Below are positions 45,134 to 57,689 of a stretch of DNA of 64,000 bases, one piece after another. The DNA lies in assembly GCA_002633005.1 (NCBI GenBank), contig NMRA01000334.1, positions 306,300-370,299 on the forward strand, read 5' to 3'. Position 1 is the first letter of the stretch, and the number at the start of each line of letters is the position of its first letter. Under the pieces are notes generated by a model that was not told the origin of the DNA, searched no databases, and was given only the letters and a program-made list of their open reading frames with translations. This DNA comes from Phoronis australis (lineage: Eukaryota > Phoronida > Phoronidae). Made by a program: the position numbers and the translations under genes.

Positions 45134-45294
45134 CGTGGCGGTGTGGCGTTGGGGTATCGCAAAGTATATTGGAAAAAACTCACCGGTATGGCAACTTTTA
45201 TTTAGGGTGAAAAAAAAATTGCAAAAGCAACAATGCAGTGTTGAAGTAGTTTACTCCGCGTCAGGTTTGGGTTCGTCTCACGCCGCTGCCACCA

Positions 45295-45624
45295 TGTTAA
45301 ATTTCTATGCTGGTTTCGGACCAAAGATAAAGAGCGATACGATTGTGTCTAAGGCATATATATTGAGACTACATGAAACATCAACCGGAACAGGAAGTAG
45401 GTGAAAGAGCATGCCTAGCTTGCGTTCAGTAGACGTTAGGACCTACACTAAGACCTAGCTAAAACCTAGTCAAAGTCACGTGTACTCGTTTAAAATGCAC
45501 GACAATATCTCACGTAATCTCGCGAAGTCTTGCTTTTTAGCGAGCCCTGGCGTTACTGAACGGGAGGCTAATTTACTAAGACACTGGTAGCGACATCTTG
45601 AGTTACTACTGACCATAATGTAAC
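45295..45624 (-). repeat. 5' LTR of the - Gypsy copy, interrupted by a MITE
   Basis: It matches the LTRs at 42,300 and 40,752 but is about 160 bases longer because of the insertion at 45,412-45,570. Just inside the LTR (- strand, below 45,295) lies TGGTGGCAGCGGCG, a candidate primer-binding site beginning with TGG; I cannot assign the tRNA. Confidence 0.85.
45412..45570 (+). mobile_element. ~156-bp MITE, copy 3, nested in the Gypsy 5' LTR
   Basis: It reads TGCGTTCAGTAGACGTTAGG at the left and CGTTACTGAACGGGAGGCTA at the right, with the family inside (CTAGTCAAAGTCACGTG, TCTCACGTAATCTCGCGAAG). The 3' LTR of the same element lacks it, so the MITE moved after the retrotransposon inserted. CTA on both sides may be a 3-bp target duplication, but this is not certain. 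Confidence 0.88.
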
Positions 45625-46227
45625 AATTACACTTTGTGCAATCAGTTCTTAACAAATTTGTTGTAGGCCTATTTGAAATAGTCTTCAATTACCCAAAAGA
45701 CCAGATTTTTTGTGTTGGCATTAATGACGCGATTGCTTTGGAAATCATCTTAAGTTAAGGTTTGACAAAGAGATAATTATGAGTTTCTGAGTAATTCACT
45801 GAGGCTTCGATTAAAATTCACATTTTACCAGCAGCTTCTGTTTCTTCATCGTCACTCAGATTCCATTTTCTTTACAAATGAAGTAATTTTCTTCATTGCA
45901 CAGTGAAGCAGACCACGGAAGCGGAGTCGTAGTGCGTAGCGCCACTGCCGGCTGTCTGGGATATTGCGGGAGAGCTTATACTTAGCCATAGTTCTGTTAC
46001 GATTGCGCCGTGTTCCGAATTAGACACTTGAAGTTGGATCTGAGCCTTCCCCCCCTACACACTAAAACTGCACACTCTTAAATCTTGTTTCAGCCATATA
46101 ATGTTAATTACCGGGGTTAGTTAATAAACTCAACATTTTCCTACGCTCTTGCTGTTTTATTTTTGCGGCAGCCAAAGGAGGGGGGTGGGGGGAGCGGGCC
46201 ACCTGCCTCCCCCTAAATCCGCCTATG

Positions 46228-46260
46228 AACCATAAATGCCAAAATGGAGTTAATCAGTCN
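46228..46260. mobile_element. continuation of the fold-back right arm
   Basis: AACCATAAATGCCAAAATGG followed by AGTTAATCAGTC matches the inverse of 41,025-41,056. The match ends at the N at 46,260. It is the displaced outer part of the right arm that stops at 41,916. Confidence 0.65.
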
Positions 46261-47446
46261 GTGGGGCATGGCCCCCTTGCCCCCTCCCCCCAAATCCGAC
46301 AGTGCTTCTGAGCTGCTTTTACCAGGTTCAAAGTGAGCGCGGCGTCGGAGTCAGGTACAGTTGTGATGACCGCATTGCTCGATGCGAGCAAGACCTAATT
46401 AAGTGTAGTTACCCGACCATAAATTGTATTAAACATCTCTGACTACATAATGGCGAATTTTCAAAATGCATTAACCACTAATTTTCGTTAAAAACAACAC
46501 CGCGGCGGTATTCAGCTGGAAAAAAACAACCAAGCACGGTTTTCGACTTTTAAAAATCGATGAACTAATAACTAAAAAGTACAACCATTGGGTGCGATTG
46601 AAGATAAACTACCGCGCGTATTGATATACTCGGTGGATATACAAACGCTGATCATTGTTAACAATATCACATGGTTTCCGTAATATTCTTTCAATCTCGT
46701 TTAACCATGTTTTTGACCAGGAAACAGTTGTATTTAACTTGTGTCCACTTTTCATTTTTTATTACTAACAAACACCTAGAATAGTTAATGTATATAGTCA
46801 GTGCAACCGAAATTGTCCAGAGATTCCAAATCAGTTTGGTTATCACCATATTTGCAAACAAGTTAGCATAGGAAACATATCGCTGTTTTGGGAAGTGGCC
46901 CTTTGTGAAAGTAAACACAAATTAACCTTTTTAGTCATTTTGTAATATTTATAATCTACCCAGTAAAACCTACTCTCCAAAGTTGCATGCTGTAACTCTG
47001 CTAATGTCAGAGAAAACCAAATTGGGGGTACTAACAACAACCATTGTTGAGACAGTAATGCTAGCTATTAGATCTACGTTTACACTTCATTAGCTCAGAC
47101 CTACATCAATACAAAGGGCGTGCTGAATAGGCATCGTAAAAGTTATCTAGGGCGACGGGAATCTGAGCGGTGACAAATGTAAGCGAGTAATTCTCCACAT
47201 GTATGGCGGCCACAGAGTCGGCTCTGTAGTGGCCGGGTGCGGCCGCCTGCCGAGTGCTCGATATCAGTGTCAAAAACCAGGTAGCAGATGTCGAGGAGTG
47301 ACCGTCGGGTTCCCAAATCATATATTCTATTAAGAGTTGTTTACCATCTGGACAACTGAAAACAAACTTGAAATTTCGTTTTCTGAATTCTAGTGAGATG
47401 ATACACCGCCCTTTCTGTGATCGAGTGCTCAAGGCCGGACACACGG
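46261..47446. other. intergenic; C-rich MITE end, then no gene supported
   Basis: GGGGCATGGCCCCC at 46,261-46,300 and AAATCCGACAGTG are the right end of another hAT-like MITE. After that the DNA is ordinary. A 112-codon open frame on the - strand (47,106-47,444) ends its 5' side at the edge of the next transposon; no domain was recognised, so I leave it uncalled. Confidence 0.45.
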
Positions 47447-48236
47447 TTTAAGGAGAATGCTACGTACCAAAAACAAGGTACATGTATCTTGTATCAATTT
47501 AGATCCAGTAGTTCCACTCGATAACACCCAGCTCGATCAGTTCGTTCACCTGACAGGTAGACGGCAGACGGAGGTCGTGCTGAAATCAAGTTAAGCACGA
47601 TCGTCAAAGGTTCTAACACAGTCTGCCCAGCACTGAGTTCACAAGGCGCTTACTGGTGTCAGCTTATCGCTAGAATTCACCGTCAGTTACTTTTATAGCA
47701 TCAATAGCCGGACGGGTAACGCCGCTGTACGATTTATTCATTGTTGATTTAACCAAGCATTTGAGCTCACGAACTCTCCTAAGGTTTTACAAATTGTATT
47801 TACTGAGACGGACTTTGACACTTTGTTTCAGTTTTATAAAAACACTGGTTAAAGTGAAAATAATTCATTTTGAAACAGAGCAATTCCGGCCACAGACACG
47901 TGGAAATTTCACGACCCTCCTACTTTGGTATTAACGTTCGTTCTTTACTACATCGGAACACTTGCGAAGCATTTTGGGTTCTCAAGGAAACCGAAAAAAA
48001 CGGCATACACGCTTTCATCGCATCTTTAGGGTTCGAACAAAGGGAAGGTTACGCTACACTCTAGCGCCAAACACTCAGAGTGAAGAACCACTGATGTTGC
48101 TGGGTCGTGTACTCGCCTTCCTCACAGGTTAACGCGACACCTCTCGGCGAGGTGAGATCTAGTATACGAGGTGATGTGGATATAGACAGATTAAGACGGA
48201 AATAAAAAATAAGTAAATCTGGTGGCATTCTCCTTT
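47447..48236 (-). mobile_element. Kolobok-like DNA transposon derivative with decayed THAP exon
   Basis: The ends are AGGAGAATGCTACG (left) and TGGCATTCTCCT (right), inverted, with TTTA and TTCA outside, consistent with worn TTAA duplications. Both end regions match the element at 59,125-60,754 for more than 100 bases, but the inside is about 840 bases shorter. On the - strand between about 48,060 and 47,930 lies a decayed copy of the same THAP exon: EPKMLRK and VVKNER can be read, with stops and frameshifts around them. Age looks greater than that of the second copy. Confidence 0.75.
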
Positions 48237-49840
48237 CATCCCATCGATGTCGTCTGCTGGGGAGAAGTATCGTCTTACAATTACGGTGGCAAAGAGCGGA
48301 CGTAACACTAGCGTAATCGTTATGTCCAGTGGGAGATCAGGTTGCAAGTCACGTGAGTTCCGAAAAAGTTGTCCTCCCTTCGCATAATTACGAAAGCATG
48401 TTTCACGAATTGTCATGCGCTAATTAATAATTACTTGCCTAAACTTTTTTCAGCAATTGCAAAGAGGTAGCGCAAGAAAAAAATTCTGTCTGAAGGCTTT
48501 TGAAAATCACTTTCCTGTGAAACAGACGCTTGATCTGCTTTTCACACCCAACGGTGACCCAACGCGATTTCAATTTTTATGTAACTAAGCTCCGCAGAGA
48601 AGTCTCTTGAAATACTTTTAAGATTTAATTAATATAAAAACGCTACATGTACTTGTTTATCTGCTGAGACAACAAAACACGATAATTGGTGCATTGGATT
48701 ACTCTGACCTTGATGAGAGGAAATCGATTGCTGTAACAGGGTTTTGTGTGTCACTGTTACTTCCGTGATAGTTGCATTTCACCCTATAGCTGGCTAAAAG
48801 AAAAAAAAGCTCACGTGGATTTTTACTCGGTTGAAGGCTCTCTCGATATGATTCCATTTCAGCTAGCAAAATTGCCTGGTACTAAAACTGGTAACGGAAA
48901 TGGAATCGTAACGCCATAAGGTACGCTGTTCAACGAGATCGATTTTATGAGAGTAAACGGTCTAATTCGATTTTCGTCTTTTAGTCGGCTAATCAGGGCG
49001 AGACCTAGCTTTCGTCACAAACAAAATCTCCTTACGCTTGGGTATCAAAATGTACCGTAGACAAGACGAAATTTCTGGAGAATGAAAAGAACTATTGGTT
49101 TTCTTCACCTTCAGACCAGCATGCTGGCTTCACACTGGATCAGTCTTTTTATGCAGTTACGAACCGTATAGTTTCCAAACTCAGAAATCACTTCCCATCT
49201 GCCTTAGAAACACAATGAGGTCACTGCGTAAAAGTTTATATTTCGTGGAAGTAGACGGCCAATAGAACTTTTCTAGTCTACTTTCAATTGGATCACGTGA
49301 CCATGTCGTTTTAGTAAAATTTAGCAGAAAGAAGGTTGATGGAGACCAGCACAGCGGAATCAATGACATGATCAAGTTTAGTATTATTTCAAACAAAGGG
49401 CGAGATCCCGAAAACTTTGTTACAATTTTTTAAGACACCATTTCGCAAACTGTTTTTAACGGAAGTCGTAAAAGTGGTGTATTTGATAGCCCCTCTTGTA
49501 AAGGGACGATATTAAAACGTCAGTTTCTAACATCTGTTTGGAGGATAGTTCATTAAGCATAGAAACTGAAAGTTACATACATGTATGAATCCGATCAGCC
49601 ATTTCTGAGGTATGATATCTAATTCAGAGTTGGCCAATTTTCTAGAATTAATCCTACATAACCTTGATTAGGACAAGCCACCTTACAACTAGATAATATT
49701 TTGTAACTGTAAATCTTTATCCATAATGAGAGAGAAATTAAATCTGGTCAACTAGACTACAGCACTTATTGAAAATCATTAAGCCCGCGAAAGCTTCTCT
49801 CTCCCCGTTTGAGGATTTTGTTTCTCTCTGACTGTTAATT
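48237..49840. other. intergenic, nothing recognised
   Basis: Mixed AT-rich DNA with open frames of 60-85 codons. None has a domain, splice context or repeat match that I can see. Confidence 0.45.
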
Positions 49841-49994
49841 AACTCATTAGACGGTAACGTTGAGGATGAAGAATGATGGAAAGGGAAGACCGGATGATGA
49901 AAAACAAGACAATAGTGACGACAATGACAAATGGGACAATGGCGTAATTGATAATGGACCCTATGCAATGCCAGTGAATATTTGGTACGGGAAT

Positions 49995-50345
49995 GTTGAA
50001 GAAGATTTTGGCTGATAATAACAATAAAGGATCATTGATCATCATGCTCAACGCCCTAAAAACCACCACCATCACCACCACCACCACCATCATCAATGTC
50101 GTCGTCATCTTCGTTATCACCGATATCGTCATGGAGGATATGGCATTGGTAGTAAAAGGAGATGTAATGGTGATGCTGATGGTGATGATGATGATGATGA
50201 TGATGTTTGATGTTGATGGCGGTGACGACAGCAGGTTATGGTGGTTAGGATGATGGTGAAGATGACGGTTTGGGCGATAACGATGACGATGATGAAGCTC
50301 ATGGCTATGATGGTAATTGTGGTGATGAAGACAATGATGTTGTGT
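49995..50345. repeat. GAT/CAC trinucleotide-rich simple repeat
   Basis: ACC/CAC/CAT triplets dominate 50,068-50,096, and GATGATGATG with variants dominates 50,169-50,345. Both strands carry long open frames (poly-His, poly-Met or poly-Asp in different frames), which come from the repeat and are not genes. Confidence 0.85.
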
Positions 50346-50518
50346 GGAAGCGAGGCATTTTTAGCAATAAACCTGATCATGATAATTCTTCAATGATATT
50401 CAACATCTACTCTTATATTGCTTCACTTCCAGAAATATGAATTCCTTCCGCCCTCTGTCGACAAACCGTCTTACTCTACTGTATGGATTTGTTTGTATGC
50501 CAGGCGCTTTCATGTTTA

Positions 50519-50956
50519 TTAACTTTTCTCATTGAATAAGCCCTCGAACATATGCGACGGCCGTGTTGACATAAACGAGTGGAGGTTAAACACGTTTAAG
50601 TTATTTGACATTCTGATGAAGTGGGTGGAACGCTGGGCTGATGGGATTGCGTTTGCTATCGGCAAATTTACCGAGGCTTTAATATTCGTAAATTGATAAC
50701 CAGGGGTCGTTAAAGGATCTAAGACTGTATGTGGATGGTGAAGCATGGAATTTATTTTAAACGCTGGTTGGAAAGTCAGACTACTTTTAAAGGAGTGTTT
50801 TACGAGTGCAAGAACGGTCGTGGGGTAGCCAGTGACGTCATAAGAATGATGAGGGTTCAGGAAAATGATGCACTTGTCAATTCCATCTTTGACTAACGAA
50901 TTGTCATTGTTTCGTGTCCAAAAGTAGTCAGGAATGTTTATAGGATGCAAATTCAA
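50519..50956 (-). other. 145-codon open frame, function unknown
   Basis: This is the longest uninterrupted frame in the 46-64 kb region outside repeats. It starts MNLHPINIPDYFWTRN and has no transmembrane segment, zinc motif or low-complexity tract. I recognise no family. It could be a lone exon or chance. Codon use is not clearly biased as far as I can judge by eye. Confidence 0.2.
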
Positions 50957-53150
50957 AGATTATGTTGAAGTTCAAATATGACAGTTTGTAAGGAATAACA
51001 AACTGGTTTTAGATAAAGCATTTATTTTCCTTGCCAATCCTTCCATACCCTCGGGGTCAGAGGTCAGGCATATTCAGGTCCTCAATTTTCAGTGGTAAAA
51101 ACAAAGTAGAGGGTGCCGAAGATGGAGTTAAGGTATTGAATGTGGGACGATTCAAAATATTTCATGGGACAATATAATGTATTACAATCTACATGTATTG
51201 TGTCCAATTGCCATAGGTAAAAATTTAGCTTACCTCGTAGAACATCTTTTTATGGTTACAAACCCTTACAATAGATTGTTATACATACACAAGAAATCCG
51301 TACCGTCATTGAATGACCGTGACGATGAATGTTGAACAAGCGTGAAAAACAGCATCGATAACAAGACCAGCAGAAAAAATCTTTTCTAGCTAGAAACCAT
51401 TGAAAGAAAACAAACAGGCACAGTGTCTACAAACATCACTATTCAATAACTTGATCCATAAATGTGTATTGAATGCGTTTAGTAGTGTCGATCAGCAGCT
51501 CACGGTTTTTAGGTTAATACTGACAGGGATTCCTGGCGTCAATTGAAGCTCCGGCGGATTTCAGGTCAGACGACGCTGACGATCACCCTGTTGGTCAAAT
51601 GCCGTAATTGTCGATTGCTGTGAAGTTTCTCATCAAACCTAAGGTAAGATTTTTGGTACTGGCATGTTTGTATAGGGCCTTGTTTATACCTAATACAGCA
51701 GGCAATTTTTATAAATTGTTAGGTTGGTAGACAAAGTGTGGCGGCTGAGAGATATTAGACGACTGCGTATTCAACGTAATCAACCGACGGTACACTGCTA
51801 GTGGACTTATAGTTACTCCTTAAGAAAAAATAGCGCGTTCTCTGCGCTCGAGCTATGCGAGAGCAGTTGCGGATCTTGCGGTTGGGTTCTGAAGGGATTA
51901 CACCCCTTTTAACAGCCATTTTGATATGGAGTACCGGAAAATGCCCCTTGTGTGCGTTCATCAAAAATCTTTTGGCCACAATCCTGGATCCGCGCTAGGA
52001 TGAATGATACTACATGTACCTTGCTCAATGTTCAAAAAATTGAAATCAATCTAATGAACGCTTTCGAACAGTTGACGTTGGTTAGAAATTGATTTTAGTC
52101 AGTGCACACATTATTGGTAATATAATATGTAAACATCATTTTTGAGCGTAGAGTGTGTTGTCGAAAACTAACGGTGTTAGGGGAGGAGCTATATAGCCAA
52201 TGAAGTCCAAAGGATACATATCTCTCAGAAACTGATTTTTCAACACACGAATTTCAAAGCTTCGATACAATGTAACTGTTCTGTTGTATGATCTTTGTAA
52301 AATATCCACGTCCCAAGTCTTGGGGCGCTATAACCTTTTAGTTTGCAAGTCACGCAAGTGACTTAATGTCGTTACTGCTGTACATGTGCGCCGGAGCTAT
52401 TTCTGTAAAGCTTCATTATATTTTCGGAATTGTTCGTTCCCACACGAATGCACGTAAATGCAGTAAAATCGTGGATACTCAAACATTCACACAAAGATTG
52501 CAAAAAAATTCAGTAATTTAGTCAAAGCGCCCATTGATACTTCAGTTATTAAAATGTTGCTATTTTATTGCTTTTTATTTGCGCTGATATGGTCGCGACG
52601 TTTTTATGCCGGCGTAACAGACAACCGAATCGTAACTGTGCAACTGAAAACCGGTCTTAGAAAAGTGCAAATCGCTCCCTAAACTGATAGTGACTGAGGA
52701 ATACGGTCCTTACAACGAATGAGCGAGCAGTGAAACCGAGGCAACTCGACTGTAGTTTGTTACTAAAGCGCCGCCGTTTGGAGAATTAGCAAAATTTTAA
52801 GGTTTGAATAACGCCTCTACGAAGTCACTCTTTCGTAAATGTTTTCTCCTCAACCTACTTGATACACATTCTGTAAGGATAATTGAAACATAAAAGTGTT
52901 TATTAATTGAGTAAAAATTTGATAAACAACAGTGGATTGTATTTTTTTACCACACCGAACTTAAATAACACCGCTGCATGAATTCAAAACTAATTGAACC
53001 TTTTGCTTATTTGCTAACCCATTCATGGAATTAATTTGTACATTATGTAACTAGTAAAGTGTACTTCTAAATTGAGAATCTGTCCGTGAAAACACGTGAC
53101 TCATCTTCACGTCCTGTGTAGCTATGGGCAGAGGAAAGGACACAAAATGT
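50957..53150. other. intergenic, nothing recognised
   Basis: No open frame above 75 codons and no repeat match were noticed. Confidence 0.45.
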
Positions 53151-53154
53151 TTAA

Positions 53155-53290
53155 TAGAAAAGTCAAAACTAATTCTTAAAAATCAAACCTAATTCCTAAA
53201 AATTGTTCCTGTTTGGAAAATCAATCCTAATTCGTAAAATCAAACATAATTCTCAAAAATCCAACCTGTTTGGAAAATCAAACTTGTTGA
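53155..53290. repeat. A-rich short tandem array
   Basis: Variants of AAAATCAAACCTAATTC recur about seven times with spacing of 15-35 bases, twice with an added CTGTTTGG. It is a decayed minisatellite. Confidence 0.7.
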
Positions 53291-53299
53291 TGGAAATGG

Positions 53300-56200
53300 G
53301 AATTAGCTAAGTGCGCGGAAAGGGCAAAAGTTGTAAACATTAAAAGCAACCCTAATTCGTGAAGATAAATCCTTTTCACGACCCATGCAGTGTATGCACA
53401 GTGTGGCTAAGTACGCCTGTGTTCCCAGGAGCAGTTGATACATGTACTGTAGCTATGCATGTCTTATGCTGTGAGCTAGACCTTGACTGGCCGATGGAAT
53501 TCCTGTGTTTTTCCTGTAACACTGAACTGAATAGTCAACAAACTGAAAAGTTTGACAGTTGCACACCAGTCACGAATTAATCTAAAAAATGGACAGACCA
53601 ATCAATAAGCTTATGTCGCGGAATGGAGTGTATCAAACTGTGACTGAAGGCCAGAACAAATGGACGGAGAACACTTGTATCAGTCTCACGTGAGAGAATA
53701 CCACTAGTGGATTGTGTAATTACCACATAACATTCGAATATCATTCTACAGAATACATGTAGGTGTTGTATTGCATTGTATTTAATTATTATAGTGACAA
53801 GTGCAATTAATTCAAAAAGTTGCAGGTATAACATTCGTACAAAAAAAGTACCCAACCCAGTTAGGCTTAATACTTGTCACTTTAACCGCACAACTCAGAG
53901 CTACCATAAATCCGACGGCTTGTAAGCACATGTACTGGAAGTCTGTCTGCCTTGTGCTGAATTTTGTTTGAAATATTTAACACAAACTGCAAGTTTCTGT
54001 TAGTGGGTAGTGTTTTTGTGGAAAACATTTCCTGATCACATGTATTTCCAATGAATTGGTTTCGTTCAACTTGTAAAAAATTTCTCTATACCATGTTTAT
54101 GATTTGTTTAGTCTTCCCTTTTCGTCAACCCAACTGGCTGGTGGTCACTGGTGTTCGGGATGATCGCTTTCCCACAGTCCTGTATCATTCGGAGCAAGTT
54201 GATGTTTCCGGTGCCCAAACTTATCGCCGAAACACCTCGGATATTTTTGTAGCATCACATTTCCTTCCTGAGTTGAACGTTGTCTACATGTATGCATGTG
54301 CAGATTTCAGTGATACGGGAATTCAAGCGACGTTCAAATTGGGGATTGACTGTCTTATACACATGTCCAGAAGACGTTCATCTACGGGGCAAAATTTAAG
54401 GCTTCAAAAATGCCTGAGGTGTCTTGTATGAGTCCTTCATGTCTTTCGCTATTTACATTCGTACAATTGGTCAGATGTGACGCTGCCCAGGTTTGAAAAC
54501 GTTGGCGATCCCAAGAAGAAGCGGGTCGCTTTCGACATTCTTTTTACTTGCCAAACATGCCAAAATGATCTGCTTTGGCTTCATGTGAATCGATTTCTAT
54601 CGTGTTACGAAAAGATTTGAAACATGCTGTCTGCTACTGAGAAACCTTGTTTATAATTTACATTTTACGCGAAGGAAATCTCCTTTGAAGAAATACACCT
54701 TAAAATTAATTGATCTATAACGATAAATATATCAGAAGTTCTACAGTATCTCTGTGGAAAATTGCAGGGTACACCGCTCAGGTTGCACATGTAGGATAGG
54801 CTTCTTTCTGCAGACCGATTTTTCTGAATGGCTTTTAAAGCTGTACTTCGTCTTTAGGTGGTTAAAACTGAAATCGACGTAGCGCTTTTACTCTCATAAT
54901 TTTGATCACAAAATACTCGTTGGCGTTATAGGATTCCACATGTATTTGCGTTACCAACAAAAACGACGAAACCATCAGCGACAGAAGAAAACGTTTCAAA
55001 GTTTATTGCTGTTGATCAACTTAAATTATCGCATTCGAAAACGACAGGAGGCTGGTGTAAAAAAATTCCCATAGAAAATTAAATGATGCCTGCGGGCTAT
55101 CTACCCCCACGCATGGAACCAGCGAGATCATGATACAGATTATACGAGAGCAAAAGACCGAATTCAATTTTCGTGTTTAGGCAGTTAAAGAAGGCGAAAT
55201 GCAAATTTAATGTAAATGAAAACCTTTGTTGCTAAAATAACTACAATGTTCTTTATCCACCCTTTTAAATAGTAAAAAGACAACGACTGCTTTGTGGCTT
55301 TTGGCCAAAACTGTGTCGACATTGCCAAAGAACCCGCGTGATAGGCCTACCACACAATCAGTGTTGATAGTGAGGCGGTTAGGTGTCTATGGAGGAATGT
55401 TGATGCCTGACTTTGGTAAACAATCCAACCAAATTACCACTGCTTGCGAACCGCATTAGGATCTAGCTTGTTTGTGAGCGTTGCCGGTTAACAGCTTACA
55501 AATTTTGCATTTTTCCGCAAATGCACAAGGCATGATGTGTGTTGTTTATCGTTAGCAAAACAAAAAGTAACAATTATAATAACTGTCATGTTCATATGTT
55601 TTACAAATACGCGACTTCAAACTAGAGTTATTTTGTTGATGGAGGATTACTGAGAGATCAGTCAACACCGGCCACTTTGCAGATTTCCCTCTCATGAGTA
55701 GCCGTGGTTACATCACCGAACCTTAATTACTAGTTCAATATTCAAAAATGTTTGAATCTCGAACATACGTACTCGAGATACATTGTACGAACACCACTGA
55801 ACATTGGTCGTATGACAAAAATGTTTATTACTTGGTTTGTTTTGTTTTGTCGTAGTTTCACGAATATATCTGCCTCTTCAGTTATAGTACATGATTTTTT
55901 TCGGGCGAAACTTGAGAATCTTGTCAAAGTATTCTAAAGGAAAATAAATGCCAACGCAGTATAGCCAATCGCACTGACTTGCGTGAAGACACGTTTATGA
56001 AGTTTTCGACAACTTTGTGAACAGATCTGGTGGGATAGCCACCCCTGCCAAGAGAGCGAAATCACGGCCGTTTAAGGGGATCTGTTATTTGAACATAATA
56101 GTCGTTCCTCTTTGTTCTCAACTTTTAATTTGATTCTCTTACGATGTACAATGGCGAGTCCGGAATGTCGAAGAGAAATGTAGCGTGCCTAAAATACGGC

Positions 56201-57640
56201 GTGCTGACGGGGCAGGCCGGAGATCGGGTCCCCTGACCCACCCTAAGACTGCGTGTCGTGATAGAACATGTGCAATACCTAGGTCATGAGCTACGACATT
56301 CTTGGTTATAAAATTTCTATGTAATTAATGCTGTTGTGTCACTTTTCCCCATTAAATAATGACCTGTCAATCAACCCTAGTACTCCAGGCCCTAATATTG
56401 CGAAAACATCGCGTATTTATCACTTGTACTGAAAGCTATTGTCACGTCAGTTCATATTTGGATCCCGATGGAATACACGCCCTAGCGATTTGCCCGTAAA
56501 TAACAAGCGTTGAATTGAACGTCAAATCAAAAAGCTGTTACATCAGTTATCGATTTTTGCGTCCAACTTCCCAATTCATTCATTTCACAGAACTTGGGCG
56601 ACTTCACATTAGCGACGCCAAGCATACATGTTGATCAGTGAAGAGTGAGTGCACGCTGGGTAACAGTTTCACCCTAAAAGCAGTATAGAGGTTTAGTGGA
56701 ACTACGCATACATTGTACAACTCGCACTTTGCAGTCGTGGATCGAGCATTGACAACCACTGGTAAAGGTTCAAATCTGTTGGCCGGGTAAGATAGGAACT
56801 GAAGTGTTAGAGACATATGTTCAGTAGAAGCCACTTTCGAACTTCACCTACTGTATTGTGTGTGTACGATACATGTACATGTATGTGTTCCTTAATCAGA
56901 CCCTGCGGAGGATGTACAATAAAATGGCACGGCGGAAATATGTAAAATTATAAACCAGCGACTTAGATCGACATTTGATTTAAGTACCGGAAATTTAAGC
57001 TTTATAAGATTAAAACTTAGACTCGAGTTTCTAAATTCTCTTGCCAGGGTTCGTTAAACCTAGGTTTTCAAAAGGAACTGCCGGCGTACGGTGTTTCTTG
57101 GTCGTGTCGGAGGGTGGGGGGAAGGGAGGAGGGACGGCAGGTCCACTAAATCTGTTTGCGAAACTTTCAATACAACACTGTTCATGTACAATCTACTGAC
57201 TTAAAGAACAAGAACGATGATACCAGGTCAAAATTCGTAAGGTTTTGTAACTGTCTCCAGCTCCCTCTAGGGAGGAGGAAAGGTGTGAGCTCCATGATAT
57301 ACGTACAAAAAGCTTATTTGCAACAAAATTGAAAAACATCCATCTTAGCTAATTTCATTGTAGTTAGTAGTGGTCTTGTACATTGTAGGTAAAAGCGAGT
57401 TTACAGACGGAGCATTATCTCGGAACAACACGTCTGTTTTCCCAAAACATCTGTATTTACAGTACTTCGAGTGGTCTGTAGTTATGCTCAGTGTGCAGTT
57501 CAATGCTGGGTAGTGTTTCTGAGAGCCAGGTTTGAATAGACGATTTCAATAATATGAGAAGTCTGACATACCTTTTTGCAATAAGTGATGATGTAGCGGG
57601 GTTAAATCTTGGGACTTGAGACTGAAACTGAACTGTATAG
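53300..57640. other. intergenic with one dispersed repeat
   Basis: The only structure noted is 54,130-54,310, distantly related to 61,640-61,780. Aligned reading gives NTSDIFVASHFLPELNVV and NTTGIFIVSRFLLEMNVI, so the similarity holds in protein as well as DNA. A 126-codon frame (54,051-54,431) covers the first copy. This may be an old transposon or retrotransposon coding fragment. I do not recognise the family. Confidence 0.4.
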
Positions 57641-57647
57641 CAAACCG

Positions 57648-57682
57648 GAGGGAGGGGTATAAGGGAGGGGTGGGGGGGGGGA
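57648..57682 (+). other. G-quadruplex candidate
   Basis: Runs of 3 to 10 G are separated by one to five bases (GGAGGGAGGGG, AAGGGAGGGG, then GGGGGGGGGG), enough for several intramolecular quadruplexes. A shorter G-rich tract lies at 57,111-57,140. No gene is adjacent. Confidence 0.6.
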
Positions 57683-57689
57683 TGACGGT

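Larger units (their letters stand above)
42300..45624 (-). mobile_element. Ty3/Gypsy LTR retrotransposon, full insertion with internal deletions
   Basis: The element is bounded by two LTRs (3' LTR 42,300-42,470; 5' LTR 45,295-45,624) and flanked by a perfect 5-bp duplication ATTAC (42,295-42,299 and 45,625-45,629). Order on the - strand is LTR, gag, protease, partial RT, RNase H, integrase zinc domain, C-terminal tail, LTR. Two blocks are missing relative to a normal element: protease end plus the RT fingers/palm start, and the integrase core. A MITE sits in the 5' LTR. The termini and duplication show that it inserted as a unit; it is a deletion derivative. Confidence 0.93.
41917..46227. mobile_element. 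hAT-like element interrupted by the Gypsy insertion
   Basis: The left end CAGTGGCGGATCTAGG (41,917) abuts the broken right arm of the fold-back element. The right end CCTAAATCCGCCTATG stops at 46,227. The fold-back sequence then resumes (AACCATAAATGCC), and AACCA is present on both sides (41,912-41,916 and 46,228-46,232). I infer one hAT-like insertion of about 1 kb into the fold-back arm, later split by the 3.3-kb Gypsy element at 42,300. The inner parts are AT-rich and non-coding and include a tRNA-like head. Confidence 0.55.

Noticed and set aside
49839-50380. Overlapping open frames of 76-97 codons on both strands
   Set aside because: Produced by GAT/CAC triplet repeats; poly-Met, poly-His and poly-Ser are not credible proteins here.
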